Assembly (NCBI GenBank): GCA_944383325.1
Contig: CALWPC010000020.1
Location: forward strand, 1-64,000
Origin: an uncultured Lachnospiraceae bacterium
GTDB taxonomy: Bacteria > Bacillota > Clostridia > Lachnospirales > Lachnospiraceae
Direction: 5' to 3'
DNA length: 64,000 nucleotides
Within the stretch, counting starts at the first letter, position 1; every line of letters starts with the position of its first letter. Of this stretch, positions 44,307 to 52,896 are shown piece by piece. The position numbers and the translations under genes were made by a program. The notes beneath the pieces were generated by a model that had not been told where the DNA came from, did not search any database, and saw nothing but the letters and a program-made list of their open reading frames with translations.

Positions 44307-45470
44307 TTGTTGGAAATTTTGACGAACGAAAACGAGAACGCTGCCAGAATTATTGTTATTGGCGTGGGCGGTGCAGGTAATAACGCAGTAAACCGTATGG
44401 TTGAGGAGAGCGCCGGCGGCGTTGAATTTATCGGTGTAAATACAGACAAACAGGCGTTGACGCTTTGCAAAGCGCCGACGACAATTCAGATTGGCGAAAA
44501 GATTACAAAGGGACTGGGCGCAGGGGCTCAGCCGGAGGTTGGAAAACAGGCGGCTGAGGAGAGCCAGGAGGATATTTCCAAGGCGATTCAGGGCGCTGAT
44601 ATGGTCTTCGTTACGTGCGGTATGGGCGGCGGAACCGGGACGGGAGCCGCGCCAGTGGTTGCGCGTATTGCAAAAGAGATGGGCATCCTGACGGTAGGCG
44701 TTGTGACAAAGCCGTTTCGGTTTGAGGCGAAGCGCCGTATGGAGAATGCGATGATGGGTATCGACAATCTGCGTGCAAATGTAGACACGCTGATTGTGAT
44801 TCCAAATGACAAGCTTTTGGAGATTGTGGACCGCAGGACGACGATGCCGGAGGCGCTTAAAAAGGCGGATGAGGTATTGCAGCAGTCGGTTAAGGGCATC
44901 ACAGACCTGATCAACGTACCGGCGCTGATTAATCTTGACTTTGCCGATGTTCAGACGGTAATGACGGATAAGGGCATCGCACATATCGGAATCGGACAGG
45001 CCAAGGGCGACGATAAGGCAATCGAGGCAGTTAAGATGGCAGTGGCAAGTCCGCTTCTTGAGACGACGATCGCGGGAGCTTCTCATGTGATTGTGAATAT
45101 TTCCGGTGATATTTCTCTTATGGACGCCAACGATGCGGCAAGCTATGTACAGGATCTGGCAGGCGACGAGGCCAATATCATCTTTGGCGCGATGTTTGAT
45201 CCTGATTGTGTGGACGAGGCGTCGATCACGGTTATCGCGACGGGCATTACAGATGAGAATCTGGATCAGAAGAAAGATCAGAAAAAGACGCCGGGATTTT
45301 CGAGCTTTACAACGAATACGGTTAAAACGCCGGCTTTTTCTGCCAATACGCCGAAGCAGCCGACTCCGAGCGTGATTAATACGACAAATCGGCCGACATC
45401 GGCACAGAATTCAGGCGCTTCTGATAACAGCAATCTTCAGATCCCGAATTTTCTGAGCCGCAGAAAATAA
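44307..45470 (+). CDS. ftsZ: Cell division GTPase FtsZ
   Basis: A 387-residue tubulin homologue forming the division ring. Visible are [13 protein letters not shown], the tubulin signature [17 protein letters not shown] and the [10 protein letters not shown]7-loop area. The variable linker (about 320-370) is rich in Thr and Pro, and the conserved C-terminal peptide I-P-N-F-L-S-R-R-K, which binds FtsA, SepF or other partners, is intact. The start is TTG 44307 with AAAGGAGG at ideal spacing. Confidence 0.97.
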   Translation: MLEILTNENENAARIIVIGVGGAGNNAVNRMVEESAGGVEFIGVNTDKQALTLCKAPTTIQIGEKITKGLGAGAQPEVGKQAAEESQEDISKAIQGADMVFVTCGMGGGTGTGAAPVVARIAKEMGILTVGVVTKPFRFEAKRRMENAMMGIDNLRANVDTLIVIPNDKLLEIVDRRTTMPEALKKADEVLQQSVKGITDLINVPALINLDFADVQTVMTDKGIAHIGIGQAKGDDKAIEAVKMAVASPLLETTIAGASHVIVNISGDISLMDANDAASYVQDLAGDEANIIFGAMFDPDCVDEASITVIATGITDENLDQKKDQKKTPGFSSFTTNTVKTPAFSANTPKQPTPSVINTTNRPTSAQNSGASDNSNLQIPNFLSRRK

Positions 45471-45501
45471 AATACGATTGAGAGAGCAAATGATACAGAG
45501 A

Positions 45502-45538
45502 AATGAGCGGGGTTTCAGAGGAGATTCCGCTCATTTTT
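45502..45538 (+). terminator. Intrinsic terminator after ftsZ
   Basis: AATGAGCGG (45502-45510) pairs perfectly with CCGCTCATT (45527-45535), followed by T residues. It closes the ftsZ transcript. Confidence 0.82.
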
Positions 45539-45565
45539 GTATGTAAATCGGATTGGAGATCGATT

Positions 45566-46300
45566 ATGGAATACTCGGCATATGAAGGTTTATGGTTGTT
45601 TTTTGTATATGCGTTTCTGGGATGGTGCGTGGAGGTGAGTTTTGCGGCTATAAAGCACCGGAGGTTCGTCAACCGCGGATTTTTGAGCGGGCCGGTTTGC
45701 CCCATTTACGGCGTAGGGATGGTGACGGTGCTGTGGTGTTTGGCGCCTCTCAGGGGAAATGTGGTTTTACTGTTTGTCGGGGCGGTGATTCTTACCACGT
45801 TATTGGAATTATTTACCGGATTTGTATTGGACAAATTTTTTGGTGACAAATGGTGGGATTACAGCGGTCAGCCGTTTAATTTCCACGGATATATTTGTCT
45901 GTTGTTCTCTCTGTTGTGGGGAGTGTTGTGTGTCTTTTTGGTGTTGGTTGTTCAGCCGTTTGTGATGCGTCTGGTTGACAGAGTGCCCAGGCGGATTGGG
46001 ACAGTGGTTTTGGTATTGTCGCTTGTGCTGTTTGTCACAGATATTGCGAAAACAGTGGCAAATCTGGCGCATATTAAACGACAGCTGCGCTTTATCGAAG
46101 AGCTGCAAAAGAATTATGCGCAGCATAGACAGAGAGCGGCCAGTGAGATGATGCGGCTGAAAATGAAGTCGTCGGATATTCTTCAGAAACACCGCCGCGG
46201 CACAAGGCGTCTGCTGCGTGCATTTCCGGCATTTCGGCAGGGGCGGCATAAGGAATTGTTTGATCAGCTGAAAGACCTGTTGGACAGACGCGATGTTTAG
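45566..46300 (+). CDS. CmpB-like (putative ABC transporter type IV) membrane protein
   Basis: A 244-residue protein with about six hydrophobic helices and the family's conserved opening F-L-G-W-C-V-E-V (about residues 19-26) and R-G-F-L-S-G-P-V-C-P-I-Y-G. The W-W-D-Y-S-G-Q-P-F-N-F-H-G-Y stretch is highly characteristic. The C-terminal about 75 residues form a basic amphipathic tail. The family is common in Firmicutes and its function is unknown; the ABC label is historical. The start is ATG 45566 with TGGAG upstream; the frame opens earlier inside the ftsZ terminator. Confidence 0.85.
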   Translation: MEYSAYEGLWLFFVYAFLGWCVEVSFAAIKHRRFVNRGFLSGPVCPIYGVGMVTVLWCLAPLRGNVVLLFVGAVILTTLLELFTGFVLDKFFGDKWWDYSGQPFNFHGYICLLFSLLWGVLCVFLVLVVQPFVMRLVDRVPRRIGTVVLVLSLVLFVTDIAKTVANLAHIKRQLRFIEELQKNYAQHRQRAASEMMRLKMKSSDILQKHRRGTRRLLRAFPAFRQGRHKELFDQLKDLLDRRDV

Positions 46301-46354
46301 GGAGAAAAAGAGAGTGCTGCATTCGGCAACGCCAGATCAGGAGGTTTTTCGATT

Positions 46355-46397
46355 AAAAAATGATGCAGCTCCAAAGTGGTGCTGCATCATTTTTTTT
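46355..46397. terminator. Bidirectional terminator between CmpB-like gene and sigma factor
   Basis: A perfect 15-bp stem (46355-46369 with 46381-46395) has A and T tracts on both sides. It serves both convergent transcripts. Confidence 0.85.
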
Positions 46398-46437
46398 GTT
46401 CAAACCCTAATCGTTACCGTTTTGACAGTTTTTTGCG

Positions 46438-48045
46438 TCAGGGGTTAATATATCTGCCTGCAACATAAAATACTCCATCTGTAAAAGGTCGATCCGGTGA
46501 CGGCCCTTTCAGAACATTTCTGTGAATCAATTCGTCGACCACATGGCCGACAATTTGAAACAGATATATGGAAACCCATTGGTTGATTTGTGATTCCAAT
46601 CGTTTAGGTACAAATTTTAAGAAGCTTTTTCGAACTGAAATGATCCATTCCATAAGCAAATGTTCAAGCTCTTCGTCATTTATGCAAAACAGAGAGATCA
46701 ATGCGTCAAATTGTTCTATCGTGAAACAGGCAAAATTCAGCCGATACGCATTTTCCACTTTTACAATCAACCCTTTTTGGATCAGCCTTGCGGCATCTTC
46801 CTCAGATAACGCATCTTTGTTTATCGTACCATCATAATTCTTTTGGATCATATCCTTTGTACACAGCCACCGCGTTCCTCCATTATGATAAATTTCATTG
46901 TCAAAGTATTTGGAAATCCAATAATAATAGATGTACCCCGGGTTTTTGCCGTTGCTTTCGTCATCGTTGCCCGCCACATTACAACCGGTATTGTATTCCG
47001 AGGGCATCTCGCTTTCATCGGCGGTTTCTTCCACGATAAACCAACCGTACCCGCCGTCTTTTCGGGGCGGATACGCGCCGTTTTCCATGTGCATGCGGTC
47101 TTTTTTCAGCGCTCCAATCTTTTTTCTTAAAACATACGGTACGATAAAATGGCCTAAGCGCTCCATGCCAAAATCATGTCCATAAAAGTTTAAATGATTT
47201 ACGGTATCGGCTGCGTTCTGCAATAATTGTGCAAACTGGTTTGCAATCTTTTTCACCATATGTTCCGAAACGCCCTCCACCGTTTTTCGATCTTGCAGCC
47301 GAAAGATAATAAAGTCCGCCGCGTACTTTTTTCCGATTGTACACAGGGCGTTTCCGTATTCCAACCGCGGGATCTCGTCTTCGATGTACATTGCGGGAAT
47401 TCCTGTGCGAATACTGATTTCCTCTACGGTTTGTGGTTTTTCGTATGATGCCAGGCAAATTGCACGGGCAAGCTGCGTGTGCAAATACCGGTCGGAATCC
47501 ATAGAACCGTTGCAGGTGGCGGTGTTCCAGTTAATTCTTTTATAAATATTCTCCATTTGTTTTGTTCCTATCCTTTCTCTGATTTTTTGACGCCCTGTGT
47601 TCAAACGCCATTTGATAGTCGTTTCCGGCAATTCATATTTTTGGGCAAGGGCTTTGACGGACATTTCGCCAATATAATAATCGACGAAAATATCCCGATA
47701 CATTGCAGAAAGTGTATGCAAACACCGAAAAACGGCTTCAAAACGGCGCTCTATGTTTTCTTCGTCAATACCTGTATAGTCATCGTATACCGGATTCAAA
47801 TCGGTGTACTCTTCCGACAAAACCATCCGCATCTTATTTTGTTGTTCTACAAATCTTGCATAGCGGTTATGCGCGATTCGAAAGACCCAAGCGTCAAGAG
47901 ATTCAATGTCGTATTTTTCCATACCATCGAGGACATGACAAATTATTTCGCTGGCGAGATCTTCCGCGTCATATGGGTTGGCCAGCCTTTTGCGGCAAAA
48001 ACGAAATATCTGTTCTACGTAAGGGATGATTCTGTTCGGATCCAA
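46438..48045 (-). CDS. ECF-type sigma factor with a long C-terminal extension
   Basis: A 535-residue protein. Residues about 1-80 resemble sigma region 2 (D-A-E-D-L-A-S-E-I, W-V-F-R-I-A-H-N-R) and about 100-155 sigma region 4 (Y-R-D-I-F-V-D-Y-Y, V-K-A-L-A-Q-K-Y-E-L-P-E-T-T-I-K-W-R). The remaining about 370 residues are not part of any sigma core; about 200-245 look like a winged-helix (E-E-I-S-I-R-T-G-I-P) and the rest has no clear motif. A TTG start at 48045, with AAAGGAGG spaced correctly and the -10 box at 48080-48085, excludes the upstream ATG 48078. No anti-sigma gene adjoins. Such a domain might act as an in-built sensor or regulator. Confidence 0.75.
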   Translation of the reverse strand: MDPNRIIPYVEQIFRFCRKRLANPYDAEDLASEIICHVLDGMEKYDIESLDAWVFRIAHNRYARFVEQQNKMRMVLSEEYTDLNPVYDDYTGIDEENIERRFEAVFRCLHTLSAMYRDIFVDYYIGEMSVKALAQKYELPETTIKWRLNTGRQKIRERIGTKQMENIYKRINWNTATCNGSMDSDRYLHTQLARAICLASYEKPQTVEEISIRTGIPAMYIEDEIPRLEYGNALCTIGKKYAADFIIFRLQDRKTVEGVSEHMVKKIANQFAQLLQNAADTVNHLNFYGHDFGMERLGHFIVPYVLRKKIGALKKDRMHMENGAYPPRKDGGYGWFIVEETADESEMPSEYNTGCNVAGNDDESNGKNPGYIYYYWISKYFDNEIYHNGGTRWLCTKDMIQKNYDGTINKDALSEEDAARLIQKGLIVKVENAYRLNFACFTIEQFDALISLFCINDEELEHLLMEWIISVRKSFLKFVPKRLESQINQWVSIYLFQIVGHVVDELIHRNVLKGPSPDRPFTDGVFYVAGRYINP

Positions 48046-48079
48046 GTGATTCCCTCCTTTCAAAACACATGGATTCATG

Positions 48080-48108
48080 ATTACACTTATTTAGTGTTTT
48101 AAAATCAA
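48080..48108 (-). promoter_or_regulatory. Candidate promoter of the extended sigma factor gene
   Basis: On the minus strand TTGATT (plus 48103-48108), a 17-bp spacer and TGTAAT (plus 48080-48085) fit a sigma-A promoter. It places transcription start near 48073, upstream of the TTG start. Confidence 0.5.
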
Positions 48109-48133
48109 AATTGGATAGGTTTTTATACAGAAG

Positions 48134-48163
48134 CCGGCGGTAAAGATGATTCTTTACCGCCGG
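48134..48163 (-). terminator. Terminator-like hairpin after potD
   Basis: CCGGCGGTAAAG (48134-48145) pairs perfectly with CTTTACCGCCGG (48152-48163). A weak T-containing segment follows on the minus strand, about 75 nt past the potD stop. Confidence 0.6.
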
Positions 48164-48237
48164 TTTGCTTTAAGGTTATTTAATTTCAAATTACTTCCTT
48201 ATGCAGTTTATCATTGAACATTCTCTTTTTATGAGCA

Positions 48238-49287
48238 TTATTCGCTTTTCAGTTCTTTCCAGAGGTCGCTGTAGAGCTGGGTGACAGCGGCGTCCGTCTG
48301 CGTACATACTTCGCAGTTGTCGGTGGCGCTGTCTGCGGGTACGAGCGATTCATTATTTCGCAGTTCCGGATCCAGACTGTTGATCACAGCCTCGTTCGGT
48401 GTTGAATAATAAATATATTCAAAATTCATGGCCGCCACATCTTCCCTGCAGAGGAAATCGAGAAACTTTTCTGCGGCGTCGACATTCTGACAGTGTTTGG
48501 TGACGATCCACGTGTCGAGCCATACATTCGAACCTTCTTTGGGAATCGTATAAGCCAGGTTGTTGTTGTATTCGTGTCCGAGATAAGCCTCCCCGGAGTA
48601 TACGACGGCCATTGCGGCGTTGCCGGCAACGACCTCGTCGCGCGCCTCGTCCACGAGGTAAGACTGAACGTCGGGTTTCTGCTGAAGCAACAGCTGCTGT
48701 GCTTCGCGGATTTGTGCCTCGTCGGAGGTGTTCAGTGAATATCCGAGGTATTTCAGTGCGACCATAAAGGCGTCGCGCTGACTGTTCGGCATAATGATAT
48801 TATTTGCGTAATCGCCGTTAAACAATACGTCCCAACTGTCTACAGGGGCATCGACTTTGGTTGTGTCATACAAAATGCCGACCGTGCCCCAGAAATAGGG
48901 AAGAGCATATTCATTGTCCGGATCAAAGACGCTTGCAAATTCCCAGTATTTATCGCCGATATTGCCGGTGTGCTGCATGGAGGAAAAGTCTACTTTCTGC
49001 ACCTCGCCCTCATTAATCAGGCGCTGAATCATATAGTCCGACGTGCATAAGAGATCATAGGAAATCGCGCCGGAACTATATTTCGTGTACATTTCTTCCG
49101 GTGTGGTGGCCTCCTCGTATTTGATTTCAATTCCGGTTTCTTCCTCAAACATATCAATCACGTCTGGATCCATATATTCACCGTAATTAAAAATCGTTAA
49201 GCTTTCGGTTTCCTCTTTGTTATTGCAGCCGGAAAGCGTCAGCGCTGCGCAGCATACAGCTGCGGCAAGATAACACCATTTTTTCAT
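48238..49287 (-). CDS. potD: Spermidine/putrescine-binding lipoprotein PotD
   Basis: A 349-residue extracellular polyamine-binding lipoprotein. The signal peptide ends in L-T-L-S-G-C with the acylated cysteine near residue 21. The mature protein begins L-T-I-F-N-Y-G-E-Y-M-D-P, typical of PotD/PotF, and contains P-Y-F-W-G-T-V-G-I and the Y-S-G-E-A ligand area. The start is ATG 49287 (GGGAG upstream) rather than GTG 49296. It is the last gene of the regulator-potA-potB-potC-potD operon. Confidence 0.93.
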   Translation of the reverse strand: MKKWCYLAAAVCCAALTLSGCNNKEETESLTIFNYGEYMDPDVIDMFEEETGIEIKYEEATTPEEMYTKYSSGAISYDLLCTSDYMIQRLINEGEVQKVDFSSMQHTGNIGDKYWEFASVFDPDNEYALPYFWGTVGILYDTTKVDAPVDSWDVLFNGDYANNIIMPNSQRDAFMVALKYLGYSLNTSDEAQIREAQQLLLQQKPDVQSYLVDEARDEVVAGNAAMAVVYSGEAYLGHEYNNNLAYTIPKEGSNVWLDTWIVTKHCQNVDAAEKFLDFLCREDVAAMNFEYIYYSTPNEAVINSLDPELRNNESLVPADSATDNCEVCTQTDAAVTQLYSDLWKELKSE

Positions 49288-49330
49288 AACACACACTCCC
49301 TTTTTATAATCATTTTTTTATAATAACAGT

Positions 49331-50131
49331 TTAAAAATCTCTGACAGCGGATGCCGTCTGTTCCCTGTTTTTTAGTCGGGGAACAATATTCATAAGGATT
49401 AAGAGCAGCAAAATAATGAGAAACAAAATCGTGGAAAGCGCATACATCTCCGGTTTAATGCCTTTGCGAATTTCTCCGTAAATCATGGTGGAGAGCGTAT
49501 TTACGCCAGCGCCTTTGGTAAAGTAAGTAATTACAAAATCATCCATGGACATGGTGACGGCAAGGAAAAAGCCGGACAGTACGCCTGGAAGAATAAACGG
49601 AAACGTGATTTTAAAAAACGCGGTACGGCTGTTGGCGCCGAGATCGCGGGCGGCTTCATAGAGATTGACGTCCATCTGACGCAGCTTCGGAAGCACGCAC
49701 AGAATTACATAAGGAATATTAAATGTTACATGCGCGAGCAGCAGGCTTGTAAACCCGAGGGGTAAAAAACGTACAAACCAGAGCATCAGGGCGATGCCTG
49801 TGACAATGTCGGCATTGAGCAGCGGAATATTGGTGAAAAACATCACAACCTGATATTGCTTTCGGCGCATCCGGTCAATGCCAAGTGCGGCGAGTGTGCC
49901 GATCACGGAGGCAATCAGCGCGGAGAGCAGCGCGAGCGCAATCGTTGTGGCAAACGCAGATAAAATTGTCGAGTTGGAAAATACTTCGCTGTACCAACGG
50001 GTTGTAAATCCGCCCCAGACGACGCGGGACTTGGAGTCGTTGAAGGAAAGTACAATCAGCACAGCGATCGGCGCATATAAAAATAAGATGATCAGTCCGA
50101 CATACAGCCGGGAAAACAGTTTTTTTACCAT
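49331..50131 (-). CDS. potC: Polyamine ABC transporter permease PotC
   Basis: A 266-residue permease with about six helices and the EAA-type loop E-A-A-R-D-L-G-A-N-S-R-T-A (about residues 160-172). It contains the S-F-N-D-S-K-S-R segment typical of PotC. It overlaps the potB stop by 7 bp and lies 43 bp before potD. Confidence 0.93.
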   Translation of the reverse strand: MVKKLFSRLYVGLIILFLYAPIAVLIVLSFNDSKSRVVWGGFTTRWYSEVFSNSTILSAFATTIALALLSALIASVIGTLAALGIDRMRRKQYQVVMFFTNIPLLNADIVTGIALMLWFVRFLPLGFTSLLLAHVTFNIPYVILCVLPKLRQMDVNLYEAARDLGANSRTAFFKITFPFILPGVLSGFFLAVTMSMDDFVITYFTKGAGVNTLSTMIYGEIRKGIKPEMYALSTILFLIILLLLILMNIVPRLKNREQTASAVRDF

Positions 50132-50943
50132 AGCAGTCTTCCTCTGTCACTTTGATTTTGGCCGCGCCCGAGCAGCAGCGAGGTTGCAAGGATAAACAGC
50201 ATCAGGGCCACGGAAAGGCCGGAACCCAGATTCCAGTCCATGCTGACGGAAAATTCCTGTTCAATCACATTGCCCAGCAGCTGAATTTTACCGCCGCCTA
50301 AAATATCCGAAATTACAAAAGCGGTCATGGCAGGCACAAAAACCATGGTAATGCCGCTTGCGACTCCCGGAAGAGAGAGGGGGAAAATAACTTTCCAAAA
50401 TACATGGAACCCATTGGCGCCGAGATCGCGGGCAGCTGCAATGAGATTGTTGTCAATGGAGAGAATCGAATTCATAACCGGCAGAATCATATACGGCAGA
50501 AAGTCATACACCATGCCGAATACAATGGCGGCCGGGGTGTTGATTATCTCTAGCGGGGCAATGCTAAAGCGAGACAAAATCATATTTAATATTCCGTTGT
50601 TTGATAAAAGCATTTGCAGCGCCAATATGCGGAGAATGAAATTCATCCACATTGGAAGGATCAGGATGAACATCACAATACTCTGTTGATTCAGTTTTGA
50701 ACTGCGGACAATCAGTGCAAGCGGATAGGCAAGCAATACACAGATGACTGTGCAGAGGAGCGCAAGCTGCAGAGAGAGCAGCAGCGCTTTTCGGTGGATC
50801 GGGCTTGCGATTGCGGCAATATTTTGCAGCGTAAATCCGCCGTCGGCAGTAGTCAGCGCTTTGCCGAGAATAAAGAGCAGCGGAATAATAATAAATCCGG
50901 CGACCCATACAAGATATGGGGCGGCGAGTAACTTGCGGTTCAT
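50125..50943 (-). CDS. potB: Polyamine ABC transporter permease PotB
   Basis: A 272-residue permease with about six helices. The EAA-like loop reads A-A-A-R-D-L-G-A-N-G-F-H-V. TGGAGG upstream sets ATG 50943; the frame also extends upstream into the potA end. It couples to potC by a 7-bp overlap. Confidence 0.92.
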   Translation of the reverse strand: MNRKLLAAPYLVWVAGFIIIPLLFILGKALTTADGGFTLQNIAAIASPIHRKALLLSLQLALLCTVICVLLAYPLALIVRSSKLNQQSIVMFILILPMWMNFILRILALQMLLSNNGILNMILSRFSIAPLEIINTPAAIVFGMVYDFLPYMILPVMNSILSIDNNLIAAARDLGANGFHVFWKVIFPLSLPGVASGITMVFVPAMTAFVISDILGGGKIQLLGNVIEQEFSVSMDWNLGSGLSVALMLFILATSLLLGRGQNQSDRGRLLW

Positions 50944-50974
50944 AGAGGTCCTCCATTTGTACTTACCCGGACGA

Positions 50975-52069
50975 TTACGCGTCTTTGTCAATAATTTGTT
51001 CGTCGCTTGAAATCGGTTTGTTCATAATATGAATATTGTCTGGAATGACACGGATGCCGACAGACGTCCCGACGGAAAATGCCTGGGTAGTCTGCACAAG
51101 GAAAGAGATTCCGATCTGGCTGTCTACCTGAATCTCATAGTGCACGCCTTTAAACACAATGTCGCGAACAATTCCGGTTGTCAGGCCGTTTTCGGGTTCG
51201 ACAAGCTCAACATCCTCGGGGCGGATGACCACGTCGACTAGCTGATTGGGTGAAAAACCCTCGTCAACACATGGAAAGGCCACGCCTCCGATTGTGACGA
51301 GACGGTCGCGTACCATAATGCCGTCGATAATGTTGCTCTCGCCGATAAAGTCGGCCACAAATGCATTTTGCGGCTCGTTGTAGATGTCTACCGGATTTCC
51401 AACCTGTTGTATAATTCCCTGATTCATCACAATAATCCGGTCAGACATCGTAAGCGCCTCTTCCTGATCGTGTGTGACATAGATAAACGTAATGCCAAGC
51501 TCGTTTTTCAGTCGGATGAGCTCATGCTGCATTTCCTGCCGGAGTTTTAAGTCAAGAGCGCCGAGCGGTTCGTCCAGAAGCAGAATTTTTGGTTCGTTGA
51601 CAACTGCGCGCGCAATCGCAATGCGCTGCTGCTGACCGCCGCTTAACGAGACCGGTCTGCGTTTTTCAAATCCCTCCAGATTGACGAGCCGCAGCGCATA
51701 GGAGATCCGGTCGCGGATATATGCTTTGCTTTTTTTCTTCAATCGGAGACCAAAAGCAATATTGTCTTCGACATTCATATGGGGGAAGAGGGAGTACGAC
51801 TGAAAAACCGTATTTAACTCCCGTTTTTCCGGCGGATAGTTCGTGATGTCTGTACCGTGAAAGAGTACCTGGCCGGAGTCCGGCTTTTCAAATCCGCCTA
51901 TGATGCGAAGTGTTGTCGTTTTGCCGCAGCCCGACGGCCCGAGCAGAGTAATAAATTCATTTTTTTGAATCTGAAAGCTGAGGTCGTCGATAATCGTTTT
52001 ATCATCAAAAGTTTTGTGAATATGTTTCAGCTCCAAAATCGAGTCTGATGTCATCGTTGTCTGTTCCAT
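50975..52069 (-). CDS. potA: Polyamine ABC transporter ATPase PotA
   Basis: A 364-residue ATPase. Walker A G-P-S-G-C-G-K-T-T, signature S-L-S-G-G-Q-Q-Q-R-I, Walker B I-L-L-L-D-E-P-L-G-A-L-D, H-loop T-H-D-Q-E-E-A, and a C-terminal TOBE domain (about 270-355). AAAGGA in the preceding 16 nt selects ATG 52069 over ATG 52087, which lacks an RBS. It starts 44 bp after the regulator stop and leads potB by 31 bp. Confidence 0.94.
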   Translation of the reverse strand: MEQTTMTSDSILELKHIHKTFDDKTIIDDLSFQIQKNEFITLLGPSGCGKTTTLRIIGGFEKPDSGQVLFHGTDITNYPPEKRELNTVFQSYSLFPHMNVEDNIAFGLRLKKKSKAYIRDRISYALRLVNLEGFEKRRPVSLSGGQQQRIAIARAVVNEPKILLLDEPLGALDLKLRQEMQHELIRLKNELGITFIYVTHDQEEALTMSDRIIVMNQGIIQQVGNPVDIYNEPQNAFVADFIGESNIIDGIMVRDRLVTIGGVAFPCVDEGFSPNQLVDVVIRPEDVELVEPENGLTTGIVRDIVFKGVHYEIQVDSQIGISFLVQTTQAFSVGTSVGIRVIPDNIHIMNKPISSDEQIIDKDA

Positions 52070-52113
52070 GCCGGACAATCCTTTCATTATAAGCGTATGG
52101 ATGAGGCGAACTG

Positions 52114-52662
52114 CTAAAACGTCGGCGGCGTACTGACCCAGAGCACTCGGGTGCCCTTTTTTCCCGCCCGGATCCGGTGTTTTCGGTTGGACGAGAAATA
52201 AAAGGATTCGCCGCGCCGAACGTGGTATTCCTGCTCGCCCAGTGCGAGGTAAAGGTCGCCCGCGAGAACATATCCATATTCTTCTCCGTCATGCGGTTTG
52301 TCAAAGGGGAGCGCGGCTTCTGGCTGAAGCGTTACCAAAATCGGCTCCATCATGTTTTTTTGAGCGTCCGGGACAACCCATTGAATCTCGCTTTGCTGCC
52401 GGGCGTCTTCCTTGACAAAATAGTCGTCCTTTCGGAATACAATCTGATCTTCGGCTGATTCTTTAAAAAAATCTGCAATGTTTGTGCCGAGACATTCGAG
52501 AATATCAAGCAGGGTCATGATGGAGGGAATGGCCTGGCCGTGCTCCACCTGAGAAATATAACCCTTTGTAAGTTCTGTGCGGTCGGCAAGCTCTTTTTGC
52601 GTCAGTCCGTTTTTGTTGCGGAGGTCGCGGATTTTGCCGCCGATGTTTAAATCTGTATTCAT
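52114..52662 (-). CDS. XRE-cupin transcriptional regulator of the pot operon
   Basis: A 182-residue protein with an N-terminal helix-turn-helix (about 8-62; L-T-Q-K-E-L-A-D-R-T-E-L-T-K-G-Y-I-S-Q-V-E) and a C-terminal cupin_2 domain (about 110-180; H-D-G-E-E-Y-G-Y-V-L-A-G-D-L-Y-L). XRE-cupin regulators such as PuuR control polyamine or amino-acid genes, and this one leads the potABCD operon. A pair of GGCGCC palindromes (52682-52696) lies between its promoter and start and could be its operator. Confidence 0.9.
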   Translation of the reverse strand: MNTDLNIGGKIRDLRNKNGLTQKELADRTELTKGYISQVEHGQAIPSIMTLLDILECLGTNIADFFKESAEDQIVFRKDDYFVKEDARQQSEIQWVVPDAQKNMMEPILVTLQPEAALPFDKPHDGEEYGYVLAGDLYLALGEQEYHVRRGESFYFSSNRKHRIRAGKKGTRVLWVSTPPTF

Positions 52663-52681
52663 AGATGCCTCGATTCTCTGC

Positions 52682-52696
52682 GGCGCCGTCGGCGCC
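52682..52696. promoter_or_regulatory. Candidate operator of the pot operon (two GGCGCC palindromes)
   Basis: GGCGCC occurs at 52682-52687 and 52691-52696 with 3 bp between, 20 nt upstream of the regulator start. It stands out in an AT-rich leader. Confidence 0.35.
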
Positions 52697-52730
52697 AGTA
52701 TCTGTTTATGAAAATAATTCCGGCTATTAG

Positions 52731-52757
52731 ATTATAATATATTAAACAAAAAGTCAA
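52731..52757 (-). promoter_or_regulatory. Candidate promoter of the pot operon (minus strand)
   Basis: On the minus strand TTGACT (plus 52752-52757) is followed by a 15-bp spacer and TATAAT (plus 52731-52736). A 17-bp spacing to TAATCT is an alternative -10. Confidence 0.45.
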
Positions 52758-52810
52758 GTATATCAATACTAATTGTGAGAAGAAATAAAAATTTTTTTTG
52801 CCCCCAAATT

Positions 52811-52843
52811 TTGACATAATAATTGCGGCCGATCCACTATAAT
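52811..52843 (+). promoter_or_regulatory. spoIIG-type promoter with long spacer and 0A-box-like site
   Basis: TTGACA (52811-52816) and TATAAT (52838-52843) are perfect hexamers but are 21 bp apart, too far for normal sigma-A binding. Bacillus spoIIG has a comparable 22-bp spacer and depends on Spo0A~P. The -35 overlaps TGTCAAA on the minus strand, one base from the 0A-box core TGTCGAA. This agrees with Spo0A activation of spoIIGA-sigE. Confidence 0.6.
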
Positions 52844-52896
52844 AAATTCACCAAATGAATCCGTTATTACAACAAGGAAAAGACCGGAGGAAAGAA

